From Roseiarcus sp963764955 (GTDB lineage: Bacteria > Pseudomonadota > Alphaproteobacteria > Rhizobiales > Beijerinckiaceae), in contig CAVXVE010000015.1 of assembly GCA_963764955.1 (NCBI GenBank), forward strand, positions 124,001 through 188,000: 64,000 bases of DNA, in the 5' to 3' direction. The first letter of the stretch is position 1. Every line of letters starts with the position of its first letter. Position numbers and translations under genes: made by a program. Below the pieces are notes generated by a model. That model saw only the letters and a list, made by a program, of their open reading frames with translations, searched no databases and had not been told where the DNA came from. Shown piece after piece: positions 36,893-46,740 of the stretch.

Positions 36893-38899
36893 TTGACCCA
36901 TCGCGTCGTCTTCACGCCCTCCGGCAAGCGCGGCGAGTTCGCCGAAGGCGTAAGCCTGCTCGAAGCTGCGCGGGCGCTCGGCGTCGATCTCGATTCGGTC
37001 TGCGGCGGGAGGGGCATCTGCGGCCGCTGTCAGGTCGACGTCGCCGAGGGCGATTTCGCCAAACATGCAATTCATTCGCGCGCCGATCATGTGAGCCCAT
37101 GGGGAGAGGTCGAGGCCCGCTATGCCGCGAAACGCGGGGCGCTCGTCGCCGGCCGGAGACTCGGATGCCAGGCCAGGATTTGCGGCGATCTCGTCGTCGA
37201 CGTGCCGGCCGAAAGCCAAGTCCACCGGCAGGTCATCCGCAAGCGCGCGGAGACGCATCCGATCGAAATCGATCCGGTCGTGCGCCTCTATTATGTCGAG
37301 GTCGCTGAGCCGGACATGCACGAGCCGTCAAGCGATCTGAGGCGTCTGCAACAGGCTTTGCGCGAGCAATGGGGCCTGGCGGACGCGACCGCCGACCTTG
37401 CGACGCTCGCCGGTTTGCAGAAGACGTTGCGCGCGGGCCAATGGAAGGTCACCGTCGCATTGCGCAAGGGCGGCGACATTGTCGCGATCATGCCGGGGTT
37501 CGCCGAGCGCGCGTTTGGCGTCGCCATCGACGTGGGCTCGACCACCATTGCCACGCACCTCACCGATCTCATGACCGGCGAGGTCGTCGCCGCCTGCGGG
37601 GCGATGAACCCGCAGATCCGCTTCGGCGAGGATCTCATGAGCCGCGTCTCCTACGTGATGATGAACCCGGGCGGCGACAAGGAGTTGACGCGCGCGGTGC
37701 GCGAGGCGATGGACGCGCTGATCGGCGAGGCCGCGAGCGAGGCCGGCGTCAAACGCGACGAAATTCTGGAGGTGACCCTGGTCGGCAATCCGATCATGCA
37801 CCACCTCGTTCTCGGCCTCGATCCGACCGAGCTTGGCGGAGCGCCGTTCGCGCTTGCCCTAGACGCGGCTTACGAAGCCCGCGCCCGCGAGCTGGGTCTC
37901 GACATCGCGCCGGGCGCGTTCGTCTACGCGCTGCCCTGCATCGCTGGACACGTCGGCGCCGACGCGGCGGGCGTCGTGCTGGCCGAGGGCCCGCACCTCA
38001 AGGACGAATTGACGCTTCTTGTGGACGTCGGCACCAACGCCGAGATTGTGTTCGGCAGTCGCGAGCGGCTGTTCGCCTGCTCTTCGCCAACCGGCCCGGC
38101 CTTCGAGGGGGCTCAAATCTCCTGTGGCCAGCGCGCCGCGCCTGGCGCGATCGAGCGGGTGCGTATCGACCGCGCGTCGCTCGAGCCGCGATTCAAGGTG
38201 ATCGGCTGCGATCTTTGGTCCGACGAGCCGGGCTTTAAGGCGGGAATCGCCAATATCGGCGTCACCGGCGTCTGCGGCTCGGGGATCATCGAGGTCATCG
38301 CCGAGATGTTTTTGGCCGGGATCGTGTCAGAGGACGGCGTGATCGACGGCGAGCTCGCGGGGCGGACGAAGCGCATCGAATCGGTCGGCCGAACCTTCGC
38401 TTATGTGCTGCACGAAGGCGCGCCGCGCCTTCTCATCTATCAGACCGACGTGCGCGCGATCCAGCTTGCCAAGGCCGCGCTCTACGCCGGCGCAAAGCTG
38501 CTCATGGAGCGCGCTGGCGCCGCGCCTCAGCGCGTCACCCTCGCCGGCGCCTTCGGCAGCCACATCGACCCGCTCTATGCGATGACGCTTGGCCTCATTC
38601 CCGACTGCGATCTCTCGAAAGTGGCGAGCGCGGGCAACGCGGCGGGGACAGGCGCCCGCATCGCGCTCCTCAACCTCGCCGCGCGGGCGGAGATCGAGGG
38701 CGTCGTGAGGCGCATCGAGAAGGTCGAGACGGCGATCGAACCCGACTTCCAGCGCCATTTCGTCGCCGCGATGGCGTTCCCCAACAAGGAGAACGCCTTC
38801 CCGAACCTGGCGCAGCGGGTCGACTTGCCTGCGCGCAAGGCGGCGAGCGGAGAAGGCGGTCGAAGGCGCAGGCGCGTCGCGCCTGCGGCGTCGGTCTAA
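36893..38899 (+). CDS. Ferredoxin-ASKHA protein, reductive activator of corrinoid protein (RACo-like, DUF4445)
   Basis: ATP-dependent enzyme expected to return inactive Co(II) corrinoid to Co(I). The 668-residue protein has an N-terminal 2Fe-2S ferredoxin domain with cysteines at 37, 43, 46 and 92 (CGGRGICGRC, then GCQARICG). After a linker the ASKHA ATPase domain starts with DVGSTTIATHL near 213 and includes VGTNAEIVFGS and GVCGSGIIEVIAEM. The start is TTG at 36893, 173 bases after the preceding stop and beyond the inverted repeat. Role follows from family (RACo) and the adjacent corrinoid protein. Confidence 0.9.
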   Translation: MTHRVVFTPSGKRGEFAEGVSLLEAARALGVDLDSVCGGRGICGRCQVDVAEGDFAKHAIHSRADHVSPWGEVEARYAAKRGALVAGRRLGCQARICGDLVVDVPAESQVHRQVIRKRAETHPIEIDPVVRLYYVEVAEPDMHEPSSDLRRLQQALREQWGLADATADLATLAGLQKTLRAGQWKVTVALRKGGDIVAIMPGFAERAFGVAIDVGSTTIATHLTDLMTGEVVAACGAMNPQIRFGEDLMSRVSYVMMNPGGDKELTRAVREAMDALIGEAASEAGVKRDEILEVTLVGNPIMHHLVLGLDPTELGGAPFALALDAAYEARARELGLDIAPGAFVYALPCIAGHVGADAAGVVLAEGPHLKDELTLLVDVGTNAEIVFGSRERLFACSSPTGPAFEGAQISCGQRAAPGAIERVRIDRASLEPRFKVIGCDLWSDEPGFKAGIANIGVTGVCGSGIIEVIAEMFLAGIVSEDGVIDGELAGRTKRIESVGRTFAYVLHEGAPRLLIYQTDVRAIQLAKAALYAGAKLLMERAGAAPQRVTLAGAFGSHIDPLYAMTLGLIPDCDLSKVASAGNAAGTGARIALLNLAARAEIEGVVRRIEKVETAIEPDFQRHFVAAMAFPNKENAFPNLAQRVDLPARKAASGEGGRRRRRVAPAASV

Positions 38900-38901
38900 C
38901 G

Positions 38902-40342
38902 GTCGTCGCGCTTTCCGGGGTCGTCCTTCTGCCGACCGACGGCGGTCCGGCGGGTTCGCCTGTCGATGTCCTGATTGGCGACGGCCGCATCGCTGCGATC
39001 AAGCCGACGGGCGTAAAGAGCGCGCGACGACTTCTGGCGATGCCCGCGCTGGTCAACGCGCATGATCACGCCCGCCCGCTGTCGCCAACGTCGTTCGGCG
39101 GCGCCGCTAAGCCGCTCGAGACCTGGCTTCTCCGCCTCGCCGCGATGCCCGCGATCGACCCCTATCTCGGCGCGCTCGCCGCCTTTGGACGCGCGGCGCG
39201 CGGGGGCGCAGGCTCGGTGATGGCGCACTACACCCGCTTTCACGGGCCCATGCCGCCGGTCGAGGAAGCGAAGGCGATCGCCCGCGCCGCCGCGGACGTG
39301 GGGGTGCGCGTGACGCTTGCCGTATTCATGCGCGACCGCAACCCGCTCGTTTACGGCGACGACGAGAAGGTTCTTGAGCAGATCCCCGTAGAAGCGCGCG
39401 CAACGGTCGAAGCGCAATTCCTCGGCCCGGCCCTCAGCACGCAGGAGCAGGTGGCTCGTGTCGAAGCAATCGCGGCGGCGACCGAGAGCGCCACATTTTC
39501 TGTTCAGTTCGGACCCAGCGGTCCGCAATGGTGCTCGGACGCGCTGCTTGCCGCAATCGCGGAAGCGTCTGGCCGGTCCGGGCGGCGCGTGCATATGCAT
39601 TTGTTGGAGACGCGCTATCAGCGGGCCTTCGCCGACCGCGCCTATCCGGACGGCGTTGTGCAGCGCCTGACGGCGCTTGGCCTTCTGTCGCCGCGCCTGA
39701 CGCTCGCCCATTGCGTCCACGCGCGCCCCGAAGAGCTCGACCTGATCGGCGCCTCGGGCGCGATCATCGCCACCAATCCGAGCTCGAATCTGCAACTGCG
39801 CAGCGGCGTTGCTCCGATCTCGGAGGCGCTCAAGCGCGGCTGCCGCGTGGCGCTCGGCGTCGACGCTTCCGCCCTCGACGAGGACGACGACATTTTGCGC
39901 GAGATGCGCCTCGGCCATTTTCTTCACGGCGGCTGGGGCTTCGACAGCGTCATCGAGCGCGGCCAGTGGCTTTCGGCGATCGTCGGCAATGGCCGCTTCG
40001 CCAACGGCGCGCCAGGCTCAGGCGCGCTCGCCGTCGGTGAGCCCGCCGACATTCTCGTGCTCGATCTCGACTCTCTCGACCGCGATGCGGTCATGCCGCG
40101 TGGAGCCGATCGACCTGGTATTCGCGCGCGCGACCGCCGCGCATGTCGCCGAGCTTATCGTCGGCGGTGAGCAAGTGGTCCGCGACGGACGGCTCGCACG
40201 CGTCGATCTTGAGGCGACAGAAGCGGAGTTGGGGCGCCAATATCGCGCGAATACGCCGTCGCGGGCGCCGTTTCTGGCGGCCTGGGATGCGCTTGAGCCT
40301 GCGGTCGCACAATATTATCGAAGCGGCCTCGGCTGCTGCTGA
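38902..40342 (+). CDS. Amidohydrolase (cytosine deaminase/atrazine hydrolase-like), start unclear and frameshifted
   Basis: Metal-dependent hydrolase of the amidohydrolase superfamily. From 39040 it reads MPALVNAHDHARPLSP, giving the HxH metal site, and later HMHLLETRYQ, LAHCVH and ALGVDASALDEDDD supply the other metal ligands. Protein-like sequence extends upstream (ALSGVVLLPTDGG, the usual N-terminal beta part), but that frame has no ATG, GTG or TTG, so the true start is lost or altered near 38902. A second defect, one extra C at 40096-40097, shifts the end; corrected, it continues RVEPIDLVFARATAAHV to 40342. The substrate is unknown. Confidence 0.75.
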
Positions 40343-40365
40343 AAGCTCAAGGAGAGTAGCGCATC

Positions 40366-41349
40366 ATGGCGGACTCGTTGCCTATCATCGATCTCGAATC
40401 ATTGGGCGATAACGATAGCCACTCGCTCAGCCGGATCGCAGCCGATGTCGGCGCCGCCTGCCGCGACGTGGGCTTCTTTTACGTCGCCAACCATGGGGTC
40501 GAGGCGAGCCTTATCGCCGAGGCCTTCGCCCGATCGCGCGACTTCTTCGCGCTGCCGGTCGCCGAGAAGCGGAACCTCGCGATCGAAACGGTCGGCGGCA
40601 ATCGCGGCTATTCCGGCCTCCTGCATGAGGCGCTCGACCCGGCGCGAGGACCGGACATGAAGGAGGCCTTCAACGTCGGACTTGACCTCGCGGCGGACGA
40701 TCCGGAGCTTATCTCGGGTCAACCCTTTCGCTCGCTCAACGCCTGGCCCGGCCTGCCGGGGTTTCGTGAAACGACGCTCGCCTACTTCAACGCCTGCGCG
40801 GCGCTCGGCGGGCGATTGCATCGGGCCTTCGCCCGTGACCTCGGCCTTAGACCCGATTTCTTCGACGACAAATTCGATCGCCCCATGGCGACGCTGCGGC
40901 TTCTGCATTATCCGGCGCCGCCCCGCGGCTCCGATCCACGGACGGGCGCCGGCGAGCATACGGATTACGGCGCCCTCACCTTGCTCGCGACGGACGACGT
41001 CGGCGGCCTCGAGGTGCGCACCCGCGCCGGACAATGGATCGAAGCGCCGGTCGTCCGCGGCGCCTTCATCGTCAATATCGGCGACTGCCTGATGCGCTGG
41101 ACGAACGACGTCTATGTCTCGACGCCGCATCGTGTCGTCAATCGCAGCCTGAAGGAGCGCTATTCGATCGCCTTTTTCTACGACCCGAATCCGGACGCGA
41201 CGGTCGAGACGATTCCGAGCTGCGTACGAGAAGGGGAATTCACCCGTTATCCGCCGATTGTGGCCGCCGACTATCTGAAGATGCGCCTGGACGCGAGTAA
41301 GCCGAAGGAGGCGGATCTGTCCGCCGCCTTGGCTCACGGTCGGGCCTGA
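40366..41349 (+). CDS. 2-oxoglutarate/Fe(II)-dependent oxygenase, isopenicillin-N-synthase family
   Basis: Fe(II) dioxygenase of 327 residues. The N-terminal DIOX_N part has AACRDVGFFYVANHGV and NRGYSGLLHEALDP. The iron ligands are His198 and Asp200 (EHTDYGALT) and His255 (STPHRVVN); Arg265 (RYSIAFF) would hold 2-oxoglutarate. All four are present, so it should be active. Such enzymes hydroxylate or oxidatively demethylate small molecules. It is 24 bases downstream of the amidohydrolase and ends the corrinoid-associated run. Confidence 0.88.
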   Translation: MADSLPIIDLESLGDNDSHSLSRIAADVGAACRDVGFFYVANHGVEASLIAEAFARSRDFFALPVAEKRNLAIETVGGNRGYSGLLHEALDPARGPDMKEAFNVGLDLAADDPELISGQPFRSLNAWPGLPGFRETTLAYFNACAALGGRLHRAFARDLGLRPDFFDDKFDRPMATLRLLHYPAPPRGSDPRTGAGEHTDYGALTLLATDDVGGLEVRTRAGQWIEAPVVRGAFIVNIGDCLMRWTNDVYVSTPHRVVNRSLKERYSIAFFYDPNPDATVETIPSCVREGEFTRYPPIVAADYLKMRLDASKPKEADLSAALAHGRA

Positions 41350-41505
41350 AGGCCATGTCTGAGTTTGCGCGGGCGCGCGGGTCCGCGCTCCGCGGCGCAA
41401 GGCGAGCAAGCGACATCGGCCAATCATCGTCCCGATGAGCCCCAGAGAACCACGGGACAAGCCGCGTCGACACGAATCGCCCGAGAATCCCGCTTCTCGC
41501 CCAAC

Positions 41506-43146
41506 TTATTGAGACCGAACGAACGCTGGCCTCTTTTCCTCAATCTCCACGGGCGGCGGCGCCGCCTTGCCAATAATGAGCTCGGAGGCCTTCTCGGCGA
41601 CCATGATTGTCGGCGCGTTGGTGTTGCTCGATGGAACGAACGGCATGACCGAAGCATCGACGACGCGGATGCCGAGGAGTCCGCGCAGCTTGAGATCGGG
41701 CGTCACAACGGCGTTTTCGCCCGAACCCATGGCGCAAGTGCCCGCGGGATGATGGTCCGTCTTGCAGGTGCGATAGGCGTATTCGGCGAGCTCATCGTCG
41801 GTGCGAATATCGTCGCCTGGCATTCGTTCCGCCATCACGAACGGCTTCAGCGCCGGCTGACGCAGGATTTCGCGGGCGAGCCGCAGGCCCTTGATCGCGC
41901 ACTCGCGATCGTAAGGATCGGCCCAGTAATTCGGATCGATGAGCGGCGCAGCCTTCGGATCGGCGCTGGCGATCCGCACGGTCCCGCGAGAACGAGGACG
42001 AAGGAAGGCGGAATTCAGCGTGACGCCTGGATTCTTCATCGCGGCCACGCCAGCCTCGATGCCCGAGCCGAGACCAAGATGAAACTGGATGTCGGGCGAC
42101 CGCGCTTGCCTGTCCGCGTACCAGAAGCCGCCGGTCTCGAAGAGCGTCGAGGTCACGGGCCCTGTCTTGAAGGCGAGATATTGCAGACCCGCCCAAGCGG
42201 TGCGGTGCGGCCGGGCGACCCGGTCGTACGTGTGCTCCCCCGTGCATTCGGAGATCGCGTAGAGATCGAGATGATCCTGCATGTTCGAGCCGACCCCGGG
42301 CAGGTCGTGCACGACGTTCACGCCGGCCGCCTTCAAAGCGTCGGCGGGCCCGATGCCGGACAATTGGAGTAGGCGCGGCGAACCGATCGCGCCGCAGCTG
42401 ATGATAATCTCGCGGTCGGCGTTCAGAGTCTCAGTCCCGGTCCCCGCGGCGACCGTCACGCCGATCGCGCGCCCGTTCTGGACTTCGAGCTTCAGCGTCT
42501 GCGCGTCGAGGCGAATTGTCAGGTTCTTCCTGCCCTCGACTGGCTTCACGAAAGCCGACGATGCTGAAGATCGCTCAGCGTTGCGGGTGGACAACTGGTA
42601 GTGGCCGATGCCGTCTTGCACGGCGCCGTTGAAATCGTCGTTGAAGGGAATGCCGAGCTCCTGCGCGGCGCGCAGGAAAGCGTAGCTGATGGGCGGCGGA
42701 TTGACCGGGTAGGAAACACCGAGCGGGCCGCCATAGCTGTGATAGGCGTTGTGGAGCTTCTGGTTGTCCTCGCTCCGTTTGAAGTACGGGAGGACTTCGC
42801 GATAACTCCAGCCCGCAGCGCCTGCGTCGCTCGCCCAGGCGTCGTAGTCTTTGGCGTTGCCGCGCGCGTAAATTTGAGCGTTGATCGTGGAGCCGCCGCC
42901 GATCACCTTGGCTTGGGTGTACCAGACGACACGGCCGTTGAGATGCTTCTGCGGGACCGTGCTCCAGCCCCAACTGGCGACGCCCTTGGTCATTTTGGCG
43001 AAGCCCGCCGGCATTCGGAACAGGGGATTCCAATCAGAGCCGCCCGCCTCGAGGAGAAGAACCTTGATCGACGGATCGGCGCTCAAACGGTTGGCGAGCA
43101 CGCATCCCGCCGAACCGCCGCCGACAATGATGTAGTCGTACGCCAT
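41506..43146 (-). CDS. GMC-family oxidoreductase (choline dehydrogenase-like)
   Basis: FAD-dependent alcohol dehydrogenase of 546 residues. The start at 43146 (MAYDYIIVGGGSAGCVLANR) puts the FAD loop GGGSAG at 9-14. GGGSTINAQIYARGNAKDYD and the C-terminal DHHPAGTCAMG are the GMC signatures, with the expected active-site His. The substrate is probably a polyol, choline or another primary alcohol. Last gene of the LacI-linked cluster; 12 bases follow the preceding GMC gene. Confidence 0.93.
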   Translation of the reverse strand: MAYDYIIVGGGSAGCVLANRLSADPSIKVLLLEAGGSDWNPLFRMPAGFAKMTKGVASWGWSTVPQKHLNGRVVWYTQAKVIGGGSTINAQIYARGNAKDYDAWASDAGAAGWSYREVLPYFKRSEDNQKLHNAYHSYGGPLGVSYPVNPPPISYAFLRAAQELGIPFNDDFNGAVQDGIGHYQLSTRNAERSSASSAFVKPVEGRKNLTIRLDAQTLKLEVQNGRAIGVTVAAGTGTETLNADREIIISCGAIGSPRLLQLSGIGPADALKAAGVNVVHDLPGVGSNMQDHLDLYAISECTGEHTYDRVARPHRTAWAGLQYLAFKTGPVTSTLFETGGFWYADRQARSPDIQFHLGLGSGIEAGVAAMKNPGVTLNSAFLRPRSRGTVRIASADPKAAPLIDPNYWADPYDRECAIKGLRLAREILRQPALKPFVMAERMPGDDIRTDDELAEYAYRTCKTDHHPAGTCAMGSGENAVVTPDLKLRGLLGIRVVDASVMPFVPSSNTNAPTIMVAEKASELIIGKAAPPPVEIEEKRPAFVRSQ

Positions 43147-43157
43147 CGTCCAAATCC

Positions 43158-44663
43158 TCAAGCCGCTCGCAGGTCTGTGCTGGCGATATGATCGGCGACG
43201 CGAAGCGCCTGGGCGGCGATGGTCAGCGAGGGATTGACGGCCGCCGAGGTCGGAAGGAACGAAGCGTCGACCACGAAAAGGTTCGGATGGTCAAAGGCGC
43301 GGCAATAGGGATCGAGCGGCGAGGTCGCGGGATTTGACCCGATGCGCACGGTGCCGCACTGGTGCGACGGAGTCCGCCGGTCGAAAGGTTTCGTGGGCAC
43401 GATCGGATAGCCCGCGGCGCGCAACCGCTCCTTAAAGGCCTTGACGAGCCCTTCATGTGCGCTCCAATTGCTGCGCCGCCAGTCGAGCCGGATCTGGTCG
43501 CCGTCCACCGTCACGCGGCTTGCCGGATTCGGCACGTCCTCGCTCATCGCGTACCAGTCGACTGAACGTCTGCTCATGAGATGGAGCGCCCACTCCGGCG
43601 CTTTCGAAAGGCTTGACTTCAGGATTGGCGCGGTCACCCGGCCAAGCAGCTGGATGTTGCCGAGCGGCGGCCCGCCACGGCCGTCGTCGAGGTAGAAGTC
43701 GTTGATCCCTAGCGTCTTCTGGTAGACAGAGTCGTTGACCGTACGCGGGTCGATCGCCAGCACCGCCGAGCAATTGTGGTTCATGAAATGCCGGCCAACC
43801 AAGTCGGAGCGGTTGGCGATCCCACCCTCGCGCGAGGCAAGAAGCAAAGCGGCCGAATTCACCGCCCCCGCGGCAAGGATCACGATCTGAGCGGATATCC
43901 TTCTGCGCTCCCCGGAAATCAAAGCTTCCGCGCCCGTGACACGCTGGCCGTCCGGACCCAGAAGCAGCCTTTCGACGCGAGCGTTCTCACGCAGTTCGAC
44001 ATTGGGGTGCGCAAGAGCTTTGCTCAGACCGCAGGTTTCCGCATCCATCTTGCCGGTTCCCGTGTCGGGGAAGGCGTCCCAAGGCGTTTTCGCGCGCTTA
44101 AGCCACTTCTCGACGTCGACGCCGAGCGGTAGCGGAAAGGGGTGCAGCCCGACTCGCTTCAAGCGCTCGCGGACTTTGGCGATCGCCGGCTCGTCAGGGA
44201 CAGGGCCGAACGGATAGGGCGCGGAGCGCGTCGGCTCGGTCGGATCAAAACCGACCGCGCCGCGCACGTTGTAGAGCTTCTCGGCGAGACAATACCACGG
44301 CTCGAGCTCATCGTAGGAAAAGGGCCAGCCGGGCGTCGCGCCGTCGCGATAGACGACGGGCTCGAAATCCCGCTCCCGGTATCGAAGGAGGACAGCGCCG
44401 TAGAGCTTCGAATTGCCGCCGACATAGTAGTAGTTGCCGGGATTGAAGGGCTGACCGGCGCCGTCGAGCCATGTCTCCTGCGGGCGGAAGACGCCGCGCT
44501 GGAAGATCGCGCGCGCGTCGCGCGCATCGGCGCTGTCGCGCAGACGGGCGCCTCGTTCGAGGACGAGAATCCGCGCCCCGGTCGGCGCAAGGCCGGCGGC
44601 GCATGTGGCCCCGCCCATGCCTGATCCGATGATCAGGACGTCGACTGTGTCCGAGTTCGCCAT
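43158..44663 (-). CDS. GMC-family oxidoreductase (gluconate/sugar dehydrogenase-like)
   Basis: A second, different FAD-dependent GMC enzyme of 501 residues. It begins MANSDTVDVLIIGSGMGGATCAAGLA and carries LYNVRGAVGFDPTEP, FMNHNCSAVLAIDPR and the C-terminal THSHQCGTVRIG-like segment SHQCGTVRIGSNP, where the histidine and cysteine match GMC C-terminal motifs. It lacks the choline-dehydrogenase-specific signature of the neighbouring paralogue, so the two likely have separate substrates. It lies 13 bases after the ABC ATPase gene. Confidence 0.88.
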   Translation of the reverse strand: MANSDTVDVLIIGSGMGGATCAAGLAPTGARILVLERGARLRDSADARDARAIFQRGVFRPQETWLDGAGQPFNPGNYYYVGGNSKLYGAVLLRYRERDFEPVVYRDGATPGWPFSYDELEPWYCLAEKLYNVRGAVGFDPTEPTRSAPYPFGPVPDEPAIAKVRERLKRVGLHPFPLPLGVDVEKWLKRAKTPWDAFPDTGTGKMDAETCGLSKALAHPNVELRENARVERLLLGPDGQRVTGAEALISGERRRISAQIVILAAGAVNSAALLLASREGGIANRSDLVGRHFMNHNCSAVLAIDPRTVNDSVYQKTLGINDFYLDDGRGGPPLGNIQLLGRVTAPILKSSLSKAPEWALHLMSRRSVDWYAMSEDVPNPASRVTVDGDQIRLDWRRSNWSAHEGLVKAFKERLRAAGYPIVPTKPFDRRTPSHQCGTVRIGSNPATSPLDPYCRAFDHPNLFVVDASFLPTSAAVNPSLTIAAQALRVADHIASTDLRAA

Positions 44664-44675
44664 GGGTCGGGTTTT

Positions 44676-45789
44676 TCAGATCCGGCGCGACGTCTGCGGA
44701 TCGAACAGCACCGCCTTGTCGAGGTTGAAGGCGAAGGTGTGGTTCTCCCCGATGCGCAGCTGAGTGTCTGCGCGCATTCGCGCGGTGAGCTCCTTGCCGG
44801 CAGCGCGCGTGACGACAAACGTGTCCGACCCCGCCGGCTCGACAATTTCCACCCGAGCCTCGAAGGTGGCGACCGACTTTGCGCCGCGATCAACGCCCTC
44901 CTTGTCGTTGACCGCCTCCGGACGGATGCCAAAAATGACCTTGGCGCCGTCGGACAGTCTTGTCTCATCGGCGCTTGCGGGAATTGGAAGAACAATGGGC
45001 GGATCTCCGGGGCGTTCGAGCACGATCCGCCGTGCTCCGTTCACGCCCCTGACCGTGCCTTCGAGAAGGTTCATCGCTGGCGAACCCATGAAGTCGGCGA
45101 CGAAGAGGTTGGAGGGCGAATTGTAAATCTCCGCAGGCGTCCCGACCTGTTGCAGTTCGCCATCCTTCAGAACCGCGATCTTCGTCGCGAGCGTCATCGC
45201 CTCGATCTGGTCGTGGGTGACATAGACGATCGTTGTCCCCGTCTGCTGATGGAGCCGCTTGATCTCGACACGCATGTCGACGCGCAGCTTGGCGTCGAGA
45301 TTGGAGAGCGGCTCGTCGAACAGGAACACCCGCGGCTGACGCACCAGCGCCCGGCCCATCGCCACGCGCTGACGCTGACCGCCCGAGAGCTGGCTCGGCC
45401 GCCGGCTAAGCAAGTGTTCGATCTGCAGCGTCTTGGCGACCGATGCGACCGCCTTGGCGCGCTCGGGCTTTGGAACACCGCGCATTTCCATCCCGAACGC
45501 AATGTTCTCGGCGACCGACATGTTCGGATAGAGCGCATAAGACTGGAAGACCATGGCGATGTCGCGCTTCGATGGGTGCAGGTCGTTGACCACGTGACCG
45601 CCGATCAGGATCTCGCCGGAAGTAATCGAACTCGAGCCCCGCAATCGTGTTGAGCAGGGTGGACTTGCCGCAGCCGGACGGGCCGACCAGCACGAGAAAG
45701 CCGCCTTGCTCGAGCGAGATGTCGATGCCCTTGAGGATCTCGAGGCTGCCGAACCGCTTGCGGAGCGCACGGATTTCGAGAGTGGCCAT
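44676..45789 (-). CDS. Sugar ABC transporter ATPase (MsmK/UgpC type), frameshifted
   Basis: ATPase of a carbohydrate importer. The 5' part begins MATLEIRALRKRFGSLEILKG and contains Walker A GPSGCGKST. The frame breaks at 45629-45630, where one extra base explains the loss; after correction it reads SITSGEILIGGHVVNDLHPS and on to the end. LSGGQRQRVAMGRALVRQP, LFDEPLSNLDAKLR and a C-terminal regulatory TOBE-type domain are normal. Corrected length is about 370 residues. It follows the two permease genes on the same strand. Confidence 0.88.
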
Positions 45790-45794
45790 TTGCT

Positions 45795-46740
45795 CTATCC
45801 TTTCACCGCGCCGGCCATCAGGCCGCGCACGAAATAGCGTCCGGCGAGGATGTAGACGAGGAGAGTCGGGGCGGCGGCGATGATCGCGGCAGCCATATTG
45901 ACGTTGTATTCGATGACGCCAGTCGAGGTGTTGACGATGTTGTAGAGCGCGACGGTCATCGGGCTCGAAGTTGCCTGCGGCGAAGGTTGAGCCGAACAGG
46001 AAGTCGTTCCAGATGTTGGTGAACTGATAGATCACCGTCACGATGAAGATCGGCGCGGAGTTGGGCAGGAGGATCCGGCGGAAGATCTGGAAGAAGCTCG
46101 CGCCGTCGATCTGCGCCGCCTTGATCAGCTCGGTCGGAAAGGTCTCGTAGTAGTTGCGGAAGAAGAGGGTCGTGAAGCCGAGCCCGTAGACCACGTGCAC
46201 GAGCACGAGGTTGACGGTCGGGTTGCCGAACCCCCAGGAGAACCCGGTCGCATTGGTCAGCGCCAGCCCTATTTGGCCGAGCCTGCCGAGGATCGTGGCC
46301 ATCGGAATGAGCACGGACTGGAATGGAATGAAGCAGGCGAACAGCATCATGCCGAACACGAGCTTATGGCCGGGGAATTGCCACTTGGTCAGCACGTAGC
46401 CGTTGAGCGCGCCGAGGAGAGTCGAGATGAGGACGGCCGGAACGACCATCTTCACCGAGTTCCAGACATAGCCCTTGATGCCTCCGCAGGTCAGACCGAC
46501 GCAGGTCGTGCCCCAGGCTTTCTTCCACGGCTCGAAGGTCAGGTCGTGCGGGAAGTAGAACATGTTCCCGCCCGTGATCTCGCTGAGCGGTTTCAGCGAC
46601 GTCATCACCATGACGACGAGCGGCATGAGGTAGACGATCGCAAACAGGACGAGCAGGCCGTAGATCACGACGCGAGTCGTCATTGAATGTCGCGCCGGTT
46701 CGCGCGAGGGGGTGACCGCGAGGGCGTCCGCTGCGCTCAT
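45795..46740 (-). CDS. Sugar ABC transporter permease (MalG/UgpE type), frameshifted
   Basis: Inner-membrane permease. It begins MSAADALAVTPSREPARHSM and contains six hydrophobic segments and the coupling loop ELIKAAQIDGASFFQIFRRILLPNSAPI. The frame is lost at the GGG/CCC of 45961-45963 after AAGNFEP; with one base removed it continues MTVALYNIVNTSTGVIEYNV and ends GAVKG at 45795. Length is then about 314 residues, rather long at the N terminus but otherwise typical. Start overlaps the upstream permease stop. Confidence 0.87.
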
